A stretch of 64,000 nt of DNA from Paenibacillus aceti (GTDB taxonomy: Bacteria; Bacillota; Bacilli; Paenibacillales; Paenibacillaceae): the NCBI RefSeq assembly GCF_003614185.1, contig NZ_KZ987724.1:540679-604678 (forward strand). Reading direction: 5' to 3'. Below the pieces are notes generated by a model. That model was not told the DNA's origin and searched no databases. It was given only the letters and a program-made list of their open reading frames with translations. Below, one piece after another: positions 8,020 to 17,313 of this stretch (positions are counted from its first letter, which is position 1; the number at the start of each line of letters is the position of its first letter). Both the position numbers and the translations under genes were made by a program.

Positions 8020-9139
8020 AAGTAAAAAAGAACTTGATTATACCCGTTTGCAAGTTAAAATTTTCTTTGCCCTGATTGGAGTATTGGCTGCCTTTCTTTT
8101 AGCGATTGGTCTAATGTATTTTTTCCATTGGAGCAGCATCGGCGGAAGATGGGTTACTCAGATCGCAGCGGATTTCCTTCAAGTGGGTTTTTTTGTAGCA
8201 CAAAACATATACCGGCCATTTTTCATTTTATTAGTATTGCTTACCGGTGTAGTATTTTTTTTCATAATTCGTATATTCTTACGCTATGTTACCAAGCCAC
8301 TGTGTGATGTTGAGCAAAGCATGGGGATGCTTCTCATCGACAATTCGGAGGAAATCCACTTATCGAGAGAACTCACTGCCATCACCCAAAGGCTAAACGC
8401 TATGAAACAAACCTTGGAACGTCGGAAGCTGGAAGCGCAATCAGCGGAACAGCGTAAAAACGAACTTGTGATGTACCTTGCCCACGACATCCGCACTCCG
8501 CTTACTTCTGTAATAGGATATTTAAACTTGCTGGAAGAAGTGGAGAATATGCCGCCTGAACAGAGAAAAAAATACACGCATATTGCACTCGATAAAGCAT
8601 ACAGGCTGGAAAAAATGATCAATGAGTTTTTTGAAATAACACGTTATAACCTACAACAAATTAATATAGAAAAAGCAGATATAGACCTCTACTATATGCT
8701 GGTACAATTAACCGATGAGCTGCTGCCCATTTTGTCAAGACGCGGAAATACTGCCGTTTTACATGCAGAAGAAGAACTAATGCTTTATGGAGATGCTGAA
8801 AAGTTAGGGCGAGTTTTTACTAATGTTTTGAAAAATGCGACTGCTTATAGCTACCCAGATACAGAGATTCAAATCACAGCCCAAAAAAGCGGTAGCAATA
8901 CCGTAACAATTACATTTCAAAATAAAGGAGATACAATACCTCCTGAAAAATGCGATGCTATATTTGGAAAGTTTTATCGTCTTGACGAAGCTCGAACAAG
9001 TAATACCGGGGGCGCGGGATTGGGACTTGCCATTGCGAAAGAAATTATTATTTTGCATGGTGGATCAATTACTGTGGAAAGCCGTGAACATATAACTTCT
9101 TTTATAATTACACTTCCGTTAAATGACACCGCATCTTAG
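8009..9139 (+). CDS. VanS-like sensor histidine kinase
   Basis: A 376-residue membrane kinase with TM helices at ~19-39 and ~70-91 enclosing a short extracellular loop, then HAMP-like linker and coiled coil. The DHp box YLAHDIRTPLTSVIGYL carries phospho-His159. The N box (NVLKNATAYS) and G box (GGAGLGLAIAKEI) are intact. Starts with TTG overlapping the end of the regulator gene. The catalytic half is strongly VanS-like, but the sensor loop is different and short. The ligand could therefore differ from vancomycin/teicoplanin; cell-wall stress or lipid II binding is inference. Confidence 0.92.
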   Translation: MKGKSKKELDYTRLQVKIFFALIGVLAAFLLAIGLMYFFHWSSIGGRWVTQIAADFLQVGFFVAQNIYRPFFILLVLLTGVVFFFIIRIFLRYVTKPLCDVEQSMGMLLIDNSEEIHLSRELTAITQRLNAMKQTLERRKLEAQSAEQRKNELVMYLAHDIRTPLTSVIGYLNLLEEVENMPPEQRKKYTHIALDKAYRLEKMINEFFEITRYNLQQINIEKADIDLYYMLVQLTDELLPILSRRGNTAVLHAEEELMLYGDAEKLGRVFTNVLKNATAYSYPDTEIQITAQKSGSNTVTITFQNKGDTIPPEKCDAIFGKFYRLDEARTSNTGGAGLGLAIAKEIIILHGGSITVESREHITSFIITLPLNDTAS

Positions 9140-9195
9140 TATTTTCTTAGGAATTAATCAAGAAAGTATTAAATTTTATGCGGCACAAATGTTTT

Positions 9196-9242
9196 ATATT
9201 GTAGTTATTGATTACAAAGACTGTTGCCTATAACTACAATAT
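9196..9242. repeat. 13-bp perfect inverted repeat before VanZ-like gene
   Basis: ATATTGTAGTTAT (9196-9208) and ATAACTACAATAT (9230-9242), 21 bases apart, ending 6 bases before the AGACGGAGG site of the VanZ-like gene. It could be an operator or an mRNA hairpin near the ribosome binding site. Upstream, TTCTTAGGAATTA at ~9143-9155 vaguely resembles VanR boxes as I remember them. Confidence 0.7.
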
Positions 9243-9260
9243 ATAGACGGAGGATGTTTC

Positions 9261-10688
9261 ATGGACTTTATTACAATTTCTCAAGCGTTGCTTCGATGGG
9301 GTGTGTTTGCACTCATCGGAGGCCTTGTATTGGCACTTACCCTCTCTCTCGGCTACATGGTATATAAAAAGGTGTTTCATGGCCAAAGGAGTATGTCGAA
9401 AACAGAGTGGATTGTCCTGTTTCTTTTATGCTGCTGGTTGTTGCTGGTACTGGCACTGACCACCTTAAGCCGCGGTGCAAACTTCACCGGAAGCTTTAAC
9501 ATCGACTTTTTCAGTGCCTATTTGAACGCATGGAATAAGTGGTCAATCAGCGAATTGCAGCTTATTATCTTCAATATGCTGATGTTTACACCATTGGGAT
9601 TTTTATTACCGCTTCTCTGGAAAAAAGCAGAAAAGTTTAAAGTCACTTTTTTTACATCTATTGGGCTGACTATCTGTATTGAAATCGTACAATTATTGAC
9701 AGGAACGGGGATATTTGAACTTGACGATTTATTTCACAATTGTATTGGAAGTTTGTTTGGATACTTCTGCATAATGGCGATTATTTCTACTGTTAGAGAA
9801 AAGCGCATTCGTTTTGCTCCCATTGGCAAAGTGCTCATATTCCCATGTCTCATTGGAATGATAATCGGTGCCGTGTCGTTTGTTTATGAGCAGCAGCCTT
9901 ACGGAAATATGCCTATTCTTCCTGCATCAAAACAGGATATGTCAAAGGTTCATATTAACACTGACCTTTCCTTATCGGATCAACCGGCAACGGCCTCCAT
10001 GTATAAAAATAAATATACAGAAGATCACAATTATATAGAACAAATAATCGCTAAACTTTCCGAATCGGAAGATGTGACCTTCTCTGGTGTTCAACGCCGT
10101 GAAGGTGAAAATCGTGTTTACATTGGAAAAAGTCCAAATCGTGAAAATGTTCAACTCAACTTCTTTTTCAGGACAGGACAATGGAGCTACACAACATGGC
10201 GTGATCCCGCTGCATTGAAAGAGAAGGCGGCAAAGAACTATGCAGACTTTTATAAAAACTGGCTAAAAGAAAGTGGGCTGTTTCCCAATTCCGCTGTATT
10301 CAGTATACAAAATAACGATACGCTTCGATGGGAGATACCGGAAGAGAACAACCTGTCAACTTCCAAAACCGCATTCACATCCGGCGCGATTTTAATACAG
10401 TTCGATAGCGATTTGGAGCTTTCCTCCATATATTACGGAATCAGCTGGAATGAATTTGTAGCCGCAGAAGAAATTATTTCTCCCAAAGCAGCATTTAAAG
10501 AAATTGAAGAGGGGAACTTTGAACAATATGTCCCGTTCCAGCAGGGGGATACCTTGTGGATAAAGGAATATAAGCTCGCTTATGTTTACGATACAAAAGG
10601 ATTTTATCAGCCGGTTTATCAATTTACTGGATATATTAACAATGAGGATAATTTATGGGATTGTCAAATTCCTGCTTTAATTAAATAA
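9261..10688 (+). CDS. VanZ-domain membrane protein with large C-terminal extension
   Basis: A 475-residue protein. Residues ~1-200 contain six hydrophobic segments with the VanZ pattern (NMLMFTPLGFLLPLLW, SIGLTICIEIVQLLTGTGIFELDDLFHNCIGSLFGY). Residues ~205-475 are hydrophilic, probably extracellular, and contain no motif I know. VanZ proteins confer low-level teicoplanin or lipoglycopeptide tolerance by an unresolved route; most are ~160-200 aa, so this extension is unusual. The gene lies 121 bases after the kinase and is likely its regulated output. A terminator follows. Confidence 0.85.
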   Translation: MDFITISQALLRWGVFALIGGLVLALTLSLGYMVYKKVFHGQRSMSKTEWIVLFLLCCWLLLVLALTTLSRGANFTGSFNIDFFSAYLNAWNKWSISELQLIIFNMLMFTPLGFLLPLLWKKAEKFKVTFFTSIGLTICIEIVQLLTGTGIFELDDLFHNCIGSLFGYFCIMAIISTVREKRIRFAPIGKVLIFPCLIGMIIGAVSFVYEQQPYGNMPILPASKQDMSKVHINTDLSLSDQPATASMYKNKYTEDHNYIEQIIAKLSESEDVTFSGVQRREGENRVYIGKSPNRENVQLNFFFRTGQWSYTTWRDPAALKEKAAKNYADFYKNWLKESGLFPNSAVFSIQNNDTLRWEIPEENNLSTSKTAFTSGAILIQFDSDLELSSIYYGISWNEFVAAEEIISPKAAFKEIEEGNFEQYVPFQQGDTLWIKEYKLAYVYDTKGFYQPVYQFTGYINNEDNLWDCQIPALIK

Positions 10689-10713
10689 CAACTTTACTTG
10701 CCAATAAGCTGCT

Positions 10714-10750
10714 AGCGCGCACCGATACTTAATCGGTGCGCGCTGTTTCA
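10714..10750 (+). terminator. Strong hairpin after VanZ-like gene
   Basis: AGCGCGCACCGAT (10714-10726) pairs perfectly with ATCGGTGCGCGCT (10732-10744), loop ACTTA, followed by GTTTCAATTTG. It marks the end of the van-like module. The stretch 10751-10960 holds no gene and probably the promoter of the next operon. Confidence 0.75.
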
Positions 10751-10965
10751 ATTTGTCTTGAAAGCGGTGATAATTTCATAGCGCCGCTCCTTTAACACTC
10801 CTTTTAATGCTGCCAATACAAAACCAGCTACTTTTACCGGCAATTAATAAATTTAAACCCTTCAGTTAATCCCGCGCAAATAGTCACTTTCTATACTTTA
10901 AGAGGGCCTGAAACAACGAGAATATATCATGAACCCACATTAATTCACAGGGAGTGCGATAAAAC

Positions 10966-12093
10966 ATGAAACCTTGGTTAAAGAAAGAATTAGGATTGGG
11001 TCTTGTTCTAAGCTTATTTGTTTTGATGCTGGCAGCTTGTGGAGGTTCAAACAGCAGCAAAGAAGCAACTACAAGCGGAAATGCGAGCGCTGCTCCTGCA
11101 ACGGAAGAAATCTCAGTAACTGATCTGGAAGCCAAAGCGAAGGAAGAAGGCTCTGTCGCAAGCGTTGGCATGCCGGATTCCTGGGCGAACTGGAAGGGGA
11201 CATGGGAGGATCTCAAGAGCAAATACTCTCTTACTCACACAGATACAGATATGTCGAGCGCGGAGGAAATCGCCAAATTCGAGGCGGAGAAGGACAAGCC
11301 TACTGCCGACATCGGTGACGTAGGTATTGCCTTCGGATCGGTTGCGATTGATAAGGGTGTCACACAGCCCTATAAAACTTCCTATTGGGATGAAATTCCG
11401 GACTGGGCTAAGGATAGCGAAGGCCACTGGCTGGTCGGCTACCAGGGCTCTATCTCGATCTTTACGAATACACAGCTTGTTCAATCCGCACCGCAAAGCT
11501 GGGAGGAACTCAAGAACGGGGACTATAAAATCATTGTTGGCGATGTAACAAAAGCAGCGCAAGCGCAAATGGCTGTGTTAGCGGCTGCAATAGCTTATGG
11601 CGGCGATGAATCGAACATCGAGCCGGGAATTGCTTACTTTGAAGAGCTTGCGAAGAAGGGACGTCTGTCCAATGCAGAAGCTTCACTGGCCAACATAGAG
11701 AAGGGCGAGGTTCAAGTTACGCTGTTATGGGACTTTAATGCACTCAACTATAAGGATCAATTGGGTGCGGATAAATTCAGCGTGGCTATTCCTAAAGAGG
11801 GCAGCGTAGTAAGCGGCTATGCAACGATTATCAACAAATATGCTCCACATCCAAATGCCGCCAAGCTTGCCCGCGAATATATTCTAAGCGACGACGGCCA
11901 GATTAACCTGGCTAAAGGTTATGCGAGACCGATTCGTGACAGCGTACAGCTTCCTGAAGAGGTAGCCGCCAAGCTTTTGCCTGCAGAAGCCTATACCAAC
12001 GTGAAGCCGGTTAACGATTACAAGGTATGGGAAGAAACCGCGAAGACTCTTCCGCAGCTTTGGCAGGAACGCGTACTTGTTCATATGAATTAA
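10966..12093 (+). CDS. ABC importer substrate-binding lipoprotein (spermidine/phosphonate-type)
   Basis: A 375-residue lipoprotein. The signal peptide has lipobox LAAC at residues ~22-25 followed by a Gly/Ser-rich tether. The mature part is a type II periplasmic-binding fold of the family that includes iron(III), putrescine/spermidine and 2-aminoethylphosphonate binders (TADIGDVGIAFGSVAIDKGV, YQGSISIFTNTQLVQSAPQSWEEL, NKYAPHPNAAKLAREYILSDDGQ). It is the first gene of the operon continuing at 13618. The original stop TAA overlapped the next start (TAATG). An IS now sits exactly between them but leaves this gene intact. AGGGAGTG precedes the ATG. Confidence 0.88.
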   Translation: MKPWLKKELGLGLVLSLFVLMLAACGGSNSSKEATTSGNASAAPATEEISVTDLEAKAKEEGSVASVGMPDSWANWKGTWEDLKSKYSLTHTDTDMSSAEEIAKFEAEKDKPTADIGDVGIAFGSVAIDKGVTQPYKTSYWDEIPDWAKDSEGHWLVGYQGSISIFTNTQLVQSAPQSWEELKNGDYKIIVGDVTKAAQAQMAVLAAAIAYGGDESNIEPGIAYFEELAKKGRLSNAEASLANIEKGEVQVTLLWDFNALNYKDQLGADKFSVAIPKEGSVVSGYATIINKYAPHPNAAKLAREYILSDDGQINLAKGYARPIRDSVQLPEEVAAKLLPAEAYTNVKPVNDYKVWEETAKTLPQLWQERVLVHMN

Positions 12094-12095
12094 TG

Positions 12096-13615
12096 ACTCA
12101 ACTTTCGCAGAGCGAAAACTAGCCTTATTACATGGTGTTACTGGGTAGAATGTCGATTCAATATGGAAGTTGTAAAAATAGAAAAACACCGCTTCGTTTG
12201 GTAAAGTGAGAGTGTCCTAAGCAATCACTACCACGCAGAAGAGGTGTCCTCTACATGATAGAACAAAACGTACAGCAGAATCAACTTCCAAATGAAATTA
12301 AACCAGCCTTTAAAGAACTAAAAGTACTGCAACACCTAAGAACAGCGGGCTTTAAAAAGAAATTCGGTTATACCTGTTCGTTTTTATTCCAGCTTGTCTT
12401 TGTCCTTTTGTTCCACCACAAGAACTGGTTTCGTCTACTGGAAAGCGAGAAAGGTGCATCCTTTCCTGGCAAAGATGCGGTCTATCGCTTCCTGAATCAC
12501 AGCGGCTATGCATGGCGGCGGTTTCTGTCGTTGCTCAGTTCCTCTACAATTGAGAAAATTCAACCGCTAACGGGAGAAGATCGCGTATCCGTATTTGTAG
12601 TTGACGACTCCATGTTCGAGCGCAATCGCAGCAAAGCGGTTGAACTGCTTTCCCGATTTAAAGACCATGCAACGGGGTGCTACTATAAGGGATTTCGTAT
12701 GCTTACTCTAGGTTGGTCAGATGGCCATACGTTCATTCCGGTGGACTTCTCCTTGCTTGCTTCGATGAAGTCTCAAGTGAACGGCATCATGCAAGAGATT
12801 GATAAGCGTACGTCCGGCTACAAGCGGCGAGTTGAAGCTTTGCTTCCTGCTCCTGAAGTCATTCCGGCGATGATTGATCGGGCGCTTTCAGCGGGTGTGC
12901 AGGCTTCATACGTCCTCATGGATAGTTGGTTCACTCATGCCCCATTGATCCAATCGATACTTGATCGCGGTCTGGATGTGATCGGCATGGTTAAAGATGA
13001 CAAGAAGCGTTATCTTGTTGGCGGAAGCCGATTAACTTTGCAAGAGCTTTACTTTAGAGCAACCCCTGTCCAAGGAAAAAACAAGGGAATCTTACGTTCC
13101 ATCCGTACCGAGTTATCCCCAGGGATTCCGGTTATGATGGTATTTGTCCGCCACCGCTCGAAGAAGAAGGAATGGCTTGCGATTCTATGCACCGATCTCT
13201 CGATCCCCGAAGAAGAAATTATCCGGATTTACGGAATTCGTTGGGATATTGAAGTGTTTTTCAAGTGCGCCAAATCCTTGCTGCGTCTACAAAAGGAGTT
13301 TCAGGGCCGTTCTTATGACCTGCTGATTAGTCATACGACGATTGTCTTTTCACGTTACATTTTGCTGGCATGGCAACACCGACAAAGCACTGACAACCGC
13401 ACGCTGGGCGGCTTATTTCATTTGCTGTGCGACGAAGTAAGTCAACTAGATTGGGCAGTCGCCTTAACACAACTTATTGAATTGCTTGAGGATATCGCCA
13501 AGAAGGCCAGTAAGAAGATCACAATACTCATCCAGACACAACTCCAGCAATGGATCGCTGGTTTGCCTAATTACATCAAGGCCTACCTGCCGAAATTAAG
13601 CTGCGAAAGTTGAGT
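12096..13615 (+). mobile_element. Complete IS4-family insertion sequence, 1520 bp
   Basis: Terminal repeats ACTCAACTTTCGCAG (12096-12110) and CTGCGAAAGTTGAGT (13601-13615) are perfect 15-base inverts. They are flanked by a 5-base target duplication TAATG (12091-12095 and 13616-13620). The element carries one transposase whose stop codon lies inside the right terminal repeat. It looks recent and intact. It splits the importer operon at the overlapping stop/start between the binding-protein and first permease genes. Confidence 0.93.
12255..13613 (+). CDS. IS4-family DDE transposase
   Basis: A 452-residue transposase. Catalytic residues are Asp117 (VFVVDDSM), Asp223 (VLMDSWFTH) and Glu333. The IS4 signature Y-(2)-R-(3)-E-(6)-K is exact at Tyr326, Arg329, Glu333 and Lys340 (IYGIRWDIEVFFKCAK). 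GAGGTG precedes the ATG. The reading frame is full length with no damage, so the element is probably active. The closest named group cannot be told without a search. Confidence 0.95.
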   Translation: MIEQNVQQNQLPNEIKPAFKELKVLQHLRTAGFKKKFGYTCSFLFQLVFVLLFHHKNWFRLLESEKGASFPGKDAVYRFLNHSGYAWRRFLSLLSSSTIEKIQPLTGEDRVSVFVVDDSMFERNRSKAVELLSRFKDHATGCYYKGFRMLTLGWSDGHTFIPVDFSLLASMKSQVNGIMQEIDKRTSGYKRRVEALLPAPEVIPAMIDRALSAGVQASYVLMDSWFTHAPLIQSILDRGLDVIGMVKDDKKRYLVGGSRLTLQELYFRATPVQGKNKGILRSIRTELSPGIPVMMVFVRHRSKKKEWLAILCTDLSIPEEEIIRIYGIRWDIEVFFKCAKSLLRLQKEFQGRSYDLLISHTTIVFSRYILLAWQHRQSTDNRTLGGLFHLLCDEVSQLDWAVALTQLIELLEDIAKKASKKITILIQTQLQQWIAGLPNYIKAYLPKLSCES

Positions 13616-13617
13616 TA

Positions 13618-14616
13618 ATGAGCAAGCTTAAAGGTGGAGCGTCTTCGTCATCCGATGAACGACGCCCCCTTTTTTACAAGAAGGAGAGTGAGGGCGTGAA
13701 GCATAGTCATCGATGGTTCTTACTGGGGTTAGTTCCTTTTGTAGTAATGATCGTCCTGTTTCAATTAGCTCCAATCCTGTCGATGCTGACGGGAAGCATT
13801 AGTCAGGGGAACGGTTCAGGTTTTACGCTTGATTATTACTCGCGGATTATTCATAGCGAATTTTATTTGAAAGCCATTAAGAACAGCTTGCTGATTTCCA
13901 TTTTCTCTAGCGTGATTGGTATTGTAGCCGGGTTGATTTGTGCTTATTCGATTACGCGATTCTCGCCAAAGATGCGGGATCGGTTGTTGATGCTATCTAA
14001 CATGACATCGAATTTTGCGGGTGTTCCGCTTGCGTTCGCTTATATTATTCTGCTTGGCAGCAATGGGGTATTTACGTTGCTCTTTAAGCAGTGGGGCTGG
14101 AGCGTGTTCGCCGATTTCAATTTATATAGCTGGGCAGGACTTGTGCTGGTCTATGTGTATTTTCAGGTACCCCTTGCTTTATTGCTGTTGTATCCTTCCT
14201 TTTACGGGATTCGGGAGCAGTGGAAGGAGGCGGCTTCCCTGTTAGGCGCAAGCAAATGGCAGTTTTGGAGAACGATCGGACTGCCTATTCTGACGCCTGC
14301 TGTTTTCGGTACATTGGGAATTTTGTTCGCTAACGGGATGGGGGCCTATGCAACAGCCTATGCCTTGGTTGGCGGGAATTACAATTTGCTTGCAGTTCGG
14401 ATAGGATCATTGGTCGCGGGAGACGTGGTCAATGAGCCACAGCTAGGCAATGCACTCGCAGTTATATTGGCATTATCGACGCTGCTAGCGGTGTATCTTA
14501 ATCATAAAATGACACAGCGTTCCAAGATGCTTCAATCCGGATTTACTTCAAAGAATACCAGGAGCTTACGGATATTTCCCAAGCTGAAGTCCTCGGCAGT
14601 GAAGGAGGAGCTGTAA
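13618..14616 (+). CDS. ABC importer permease 1
   Basis: A 332-residue BPD-type permease with six membrane segments. The cytoplasmic coupling loop EEx3GAx6Gx~LP appears as WKEAASLLGASKWQFWRTIGLPIL. It pairs with the permease at 14616 (start overlaps this stop by one base) and the ATPase at 15422. Its ATG lies within the duplicated TAATG at the right edge of the IS, so the coding sequence is preserved. Its native ribosome binding context (the end of the binding-protein gene) is gone and IS sequence replaces it. An alternative internal GTG at 13696, preceded by AAGGAGAG, could serve as the start. Confidence 0.9.
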   Translation: MSKLKGGASSSSDERRPLFYKKESEGVKHSHRWFLLGLVPFVVMIVLFQLAPILSMLTGSISQGNGSGFTLDYYSRIIHSEFYLKAIKNSLLISIFSSVIGIVAGLICAYSITRFSPKMRDRLLMLSNMTSNFAGVPLAFAYIILLGSNGVFTLLFKQWGWSVFADFNLYSWAGLVLVYVYFQVPLALLLLYPSFYGIREQWKEAASLLGASKWQFWRTIGLPILTPAVFGTLGILFANGMGAYATAYALVGGNYNLLAVRIGSLVAGDVVNEPQLGNALAVILALSTLLAVYLNHKMTQRSKMLQSGFTSKNTRSLRIFPKLKSSAVKEEL

Positions 14617-15425
14617 TGGAGAACCATAGAAAGAAGGCAGGCTGGGGTCATCGGTCACTAATGCTGCTCTTGATGGTTTATTTGCTTCTTCCTTTGCTTG
14701 CTACGTTTATTTATGCGTTCGCGAAGGAGTGGCAGGCAACGATCCTGCCGCAGAGCTGGACGTTGGCATGGTTCAAGGAGATGCTTCAGGATGTCAGGTA
14801 TACGGAGGCTCTGTGGACCTCGCTATATCTCTGCATCATTAGTGTAGCGCTGAGCCTCGCCGTGATGCTGCCCGCTGTGTTTATTATTACGGTGTATCTG
14901 CCCAGGCTGGAGAGGTTCATGAAGGGAATCGTTGTCCTTCCTTATGCCGTGCCGGGCGTCGTTGCAGCGGTAGGGCTGATTCGGGCCTATTCCTCGGGGC
15001 CGATACCGATTGCAGGTACAGCGTATATTTTGATCGGTGCGTATTTCATTATTATATTGCCTTACATGTACCAAGGGATTCGCAACAGTCTACTAACGGT
15101 ATCTGCCGTTGAACTGGTTCATTCGGCTGAGATGTTAGGCGCCGGTCGATGGCAAGCTTTCGTAACCGTAATTGTGCCTAATATTTGGCCAGGGATTATC
15201 ACATCTACATTGTTATCCTTTTCCGTATTATTTGGTGAATTCGTTCTAACGAACATGTTGGTAGGCGGACATATTCAGACCATCCAGATTTATTTGTATC
15301 AAAGGGTCAACGAAAGCGGACATTTGGCTAGCGCCATTGCAATTTCCTACTTTTTGTTTATTCTAGTGCTGTCTATGATTCTAATGAAGCTAGGCAAAAA
15401 AGTGAATAAGGGGATATCAGGATGA
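14616..15425 (+). CDS. ABC importer permease 2
   Basis: A 269-residue inner-membrane permease with about six helices and coupling motif VHSAEMLGAGRWQAFVTVIVPNI. It belongs to the PotC/CysW-like half of spermidine/phosphonate-type importers. It overlaps the preceding permease by one base (TAATG) and the following ATPase by four bases (ATGA), so translation is tightly coupled. Confidence 0.9.
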   Translation: MENHRKKAGWGHRSLMLLLMVYLLLPLLATFIYAFAKEWQATILPQSWTLAWFKEMLQDVRYTEALWTSLYLCIISVALSLAVMLPAVFIITVYLPRLERFMKGIVVLPYAVPGVVAAVGLIRAYSSGPIPIAGTAYILIGAYFIIILPYMYQGIRNSLLTVSAVELVHSAEMLGAGRWQAFVTVIVPNIWPGIITSTLLSFSVLFGEFVLTNMLVGGHIQTIQIYLYQRVNESGHLASAIAISYFLFILVLSMILMKLGKKVNKGISG

Positions 15426-16465
15426 AACCATATTTGAGACTTGAAGGTATCCGCAAGCAATTCGGGGATACTACGGTGCTTCATGATGTCAATTTGGATA
15501 TTCGTGAGGGAGAACTCGTTACGCTGCTGGGTCCATCCGGCTGCGGAAAAAGTACGCTGCTGCGTTGTATTGCCGGCCTGACTGACCTGGATGGCGGACA
15601 TATTTTGCTCGATAGCAAGGACATCGTGAACCTGCCACCCCGTAGCCGCGAGATCGGCATGGTATTCCAATCCTATGCCCTGTTTCCGAATTTGTCGGTC
15701 AGCGAAAATATAGAGTACGGGATGAAGATGAGAGGAGTCTCCAAGGAAGCAAGACGTAAAAGATCGGCTGAATTGCTGGAGCTTATTGATCTTGGTGATA
15801 AACGGGATGCGTATCCTCAGCAGCTGTCGGGAGGTCAACAGCAGCGCGTCGCGCTCGCGCGTTCACTTGCGGTTCAGCCTAAGGTTCTTCTGTTGGATGA
15901 GCCCCTTAGCGCTTTGGATGCCAGAATTCGAAAAAACCTGCGGTCGGAAATCCGGGAGATTCAGAAGAAATTTAATATAACGACGATCTTTGTGACCCAT
16001 GACCAGGAGGAGGCGTTAACCTTATCCGATCGGGTATGCCTGATGAATAAGGGAAGTATTGTTCAGCAGGGTACTCCGGAGGAGCTATATGCAATTCCAC
16101 GCACAGAGTTTGTCGCGCAGTTTATGGGAAGCTATAACGTGCTGACTCGTCCTGAGGTAATGCGATTATTCGGAAAGGTGAACGGGGATGCAGACAGCTT
16201 CGCCATTCGGCCTGAAGCGTTGCTACTGGTGAGTCCGGATCTATTAAGCGAAGTTTCGCGTGAAGGTAAGCAAATCGTGCAGGGTACTGTCCATTCGATA
16301 TCCATTCTAGGCAATATTATCCGATATGCCATTGATGCTGCCGGCGTAAGGTTAATCGTAGATGCGCTTAATGATGGCCGATCCTTAAGAATTCAAGAGC
16401 AGAGTCACGTGAAGCTTGCCCTGGATCATACGCAATTGCTGCAGCTAGAGAAGGAAGGAGCCTAA
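15422..16465 (+). CDS. ABC importer ATPase (PotA/FbpC-like)
   Basis: A 347-residue ATP-binding subunit. Walker A GPSGCGKST (residues ~38-46), Q-loop MVFQSYALFPNLSV, signature LSGGQQQR, Walker B VLLLDEPLSALD and switch histidine VTHDQEEA are all present. A C-terminal TOBE-type regulatory domain follows (FAIRPEALLL). It energises uptake with the two upstream permeases. Overlaps the second permease gene by four bases. Confidence 0.93.
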   Translation: MKPYLRLEGIRKQFGDTTVLHDVNLDIREGELVTLLGPSGCGKSTLLRCIAGLTDLDGGHILLDSKDIVNLPPRSREIGMVFQSYALFPNLSVSENIEYGMKMRGVSKEARRKRSAELLELIDLGDKRDAYPQQLSGGQQQRVALARSLAVQPKVLLLDEPLSALDARIRKNLRSEIREIQKKFNITTIFVTHDQEEALTLSDRVCLMNKGSIVQQGTPEELYAIPRTEFVAQFMGSYNVLTRPEVMRLFGKVNGDADSFAIRPEALLLVSPDLLSEVSREGKQIVQGTVHSISILGNIIRYAIDAAGVRLIVDALNDGRSLRIQEQSHVKLALDHTQLLQLEKEGA

Positions 16466-16469
16466 AATA

Positions 16470-17294
16470 ATGGTCCATTTCAGAGAAGCCAAGCTTATCG
16501 TAGTTGTACTGGACGGATTAAGATACGATGCAGCCCGCAAGTATTTGGGATATATGGAGCATCTTGTTGAGCAGGGCGAGGTGAACTGTTATCGGGTACA
16601 ATCCCAGCTGCCGAGTCTCTCGCGTCCGTTGTACGAAGTACTGCTGACCGGCACGCACGTGGCGAGAAACGGGATTACGGCGAACCATATTGCGAGGTTA
16701 AGTCATGAACAGAGCGTGTTCCATCTCGCGCGCGAAGCCGGGTTAAGGACTGCTGCGGCAGCGTATCATTGGGTAAGCGAGCTTTATAACAGCGCTCCAT
16801 TTAACCTTGCCTCAGACCGCCATCAGCATGATGACAGCAGGCCGATCCAGCACGGGATATTCTATTTCGAGGATCACTATCCCGACAGCCATCTGTTTAT
16901 AGATGCCGAACATTTAAGATCGGTATACGATCCGCACTTTTTATATATTCATTCTATGAACATCGACGACATGGGCCATAAGTATGGGGGTGAAAGCAAG
17001 GAATATGCGGGTTCAGTACGTGTTGCAGATGGAATACTGGCCACCTTGGTTCCTATGTGGCGCTCACAAGGGTATCAGGTGGTAGTCACGTCCGATCATG
17101 GGATGAATGCGATGGGTCATCATGGAGGAACCGAGCCTGAAGAACGGAATGTTCCGCTCTACGTGTTCGGCGAGCTGCCTTCGCCTTCCTTAATGCCGGA
17201 TCAGACATGGGCAATATCGCAGCTGCATTTGGCACCGTTAATGTGCCATTATTTGGGGATTAAAACTTCGGAAGCCATGCTGGCATGGAATTAG
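16470..17294 (+). CDS. Alkaline-phosphatase-fold phosphodiesterase
   Basis: A 274-residue enzyme of the type I phosphodiesterase/nucleotide pyrophosphatase branch. Metal and nucleophile motifs: VVLDGLRYDAARKY (first Asp), LPSLSRPLYEVLLTGTH (Ser/Thr nucleophile region), MNIDDMGHKYG and TSDHGMNAMGHHGG (metal Asp/His). It would hydrolyse a phosphodiester or phosphonate ester. There is no signal peptide, so it acts on imported substrate in the cytosol. It follows the ATPase by 4 bases, which ties its substrate to the importer. Phosphonoacetate hydrolase-like activity is an alternative. Confidence 0.85.
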   Translation: MVHFREAKLIVVVLDGLRYDAARKYLGYMEHLVEQGEVNCYRVQSQLPSLSRPLYEVLLTGTHVARNGITANHIARLSHEQSVFHLAREAGLRTAAAAYHWVSELYNSAPFNLASDRHQHDDSRPIQHGIFYFEDHYPDSHLFIDAEHLRSVYDPHFLYIHSMNIDDMGHKYGGESKEYAGSVRVADGILATLVPMWRSQGYQVVVTSDHGMNAMGHHGGTEPEERNVPLYVFGELPSPSLMPDQTWAISQLHLAPLMCHYLGIKTSEAMLAWN

Positions 17295-17313
17295 ATCAAG
17301 GAGGATACGACGA

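Noticed and set aside
7318-10688. Full vancomycin resistance operon
   Set aside because: No D-Ala-D-Lac ligase, dehydrogenase or dipeptidase gene is present in the window, so acquired high-level resistance cannot be claimed.
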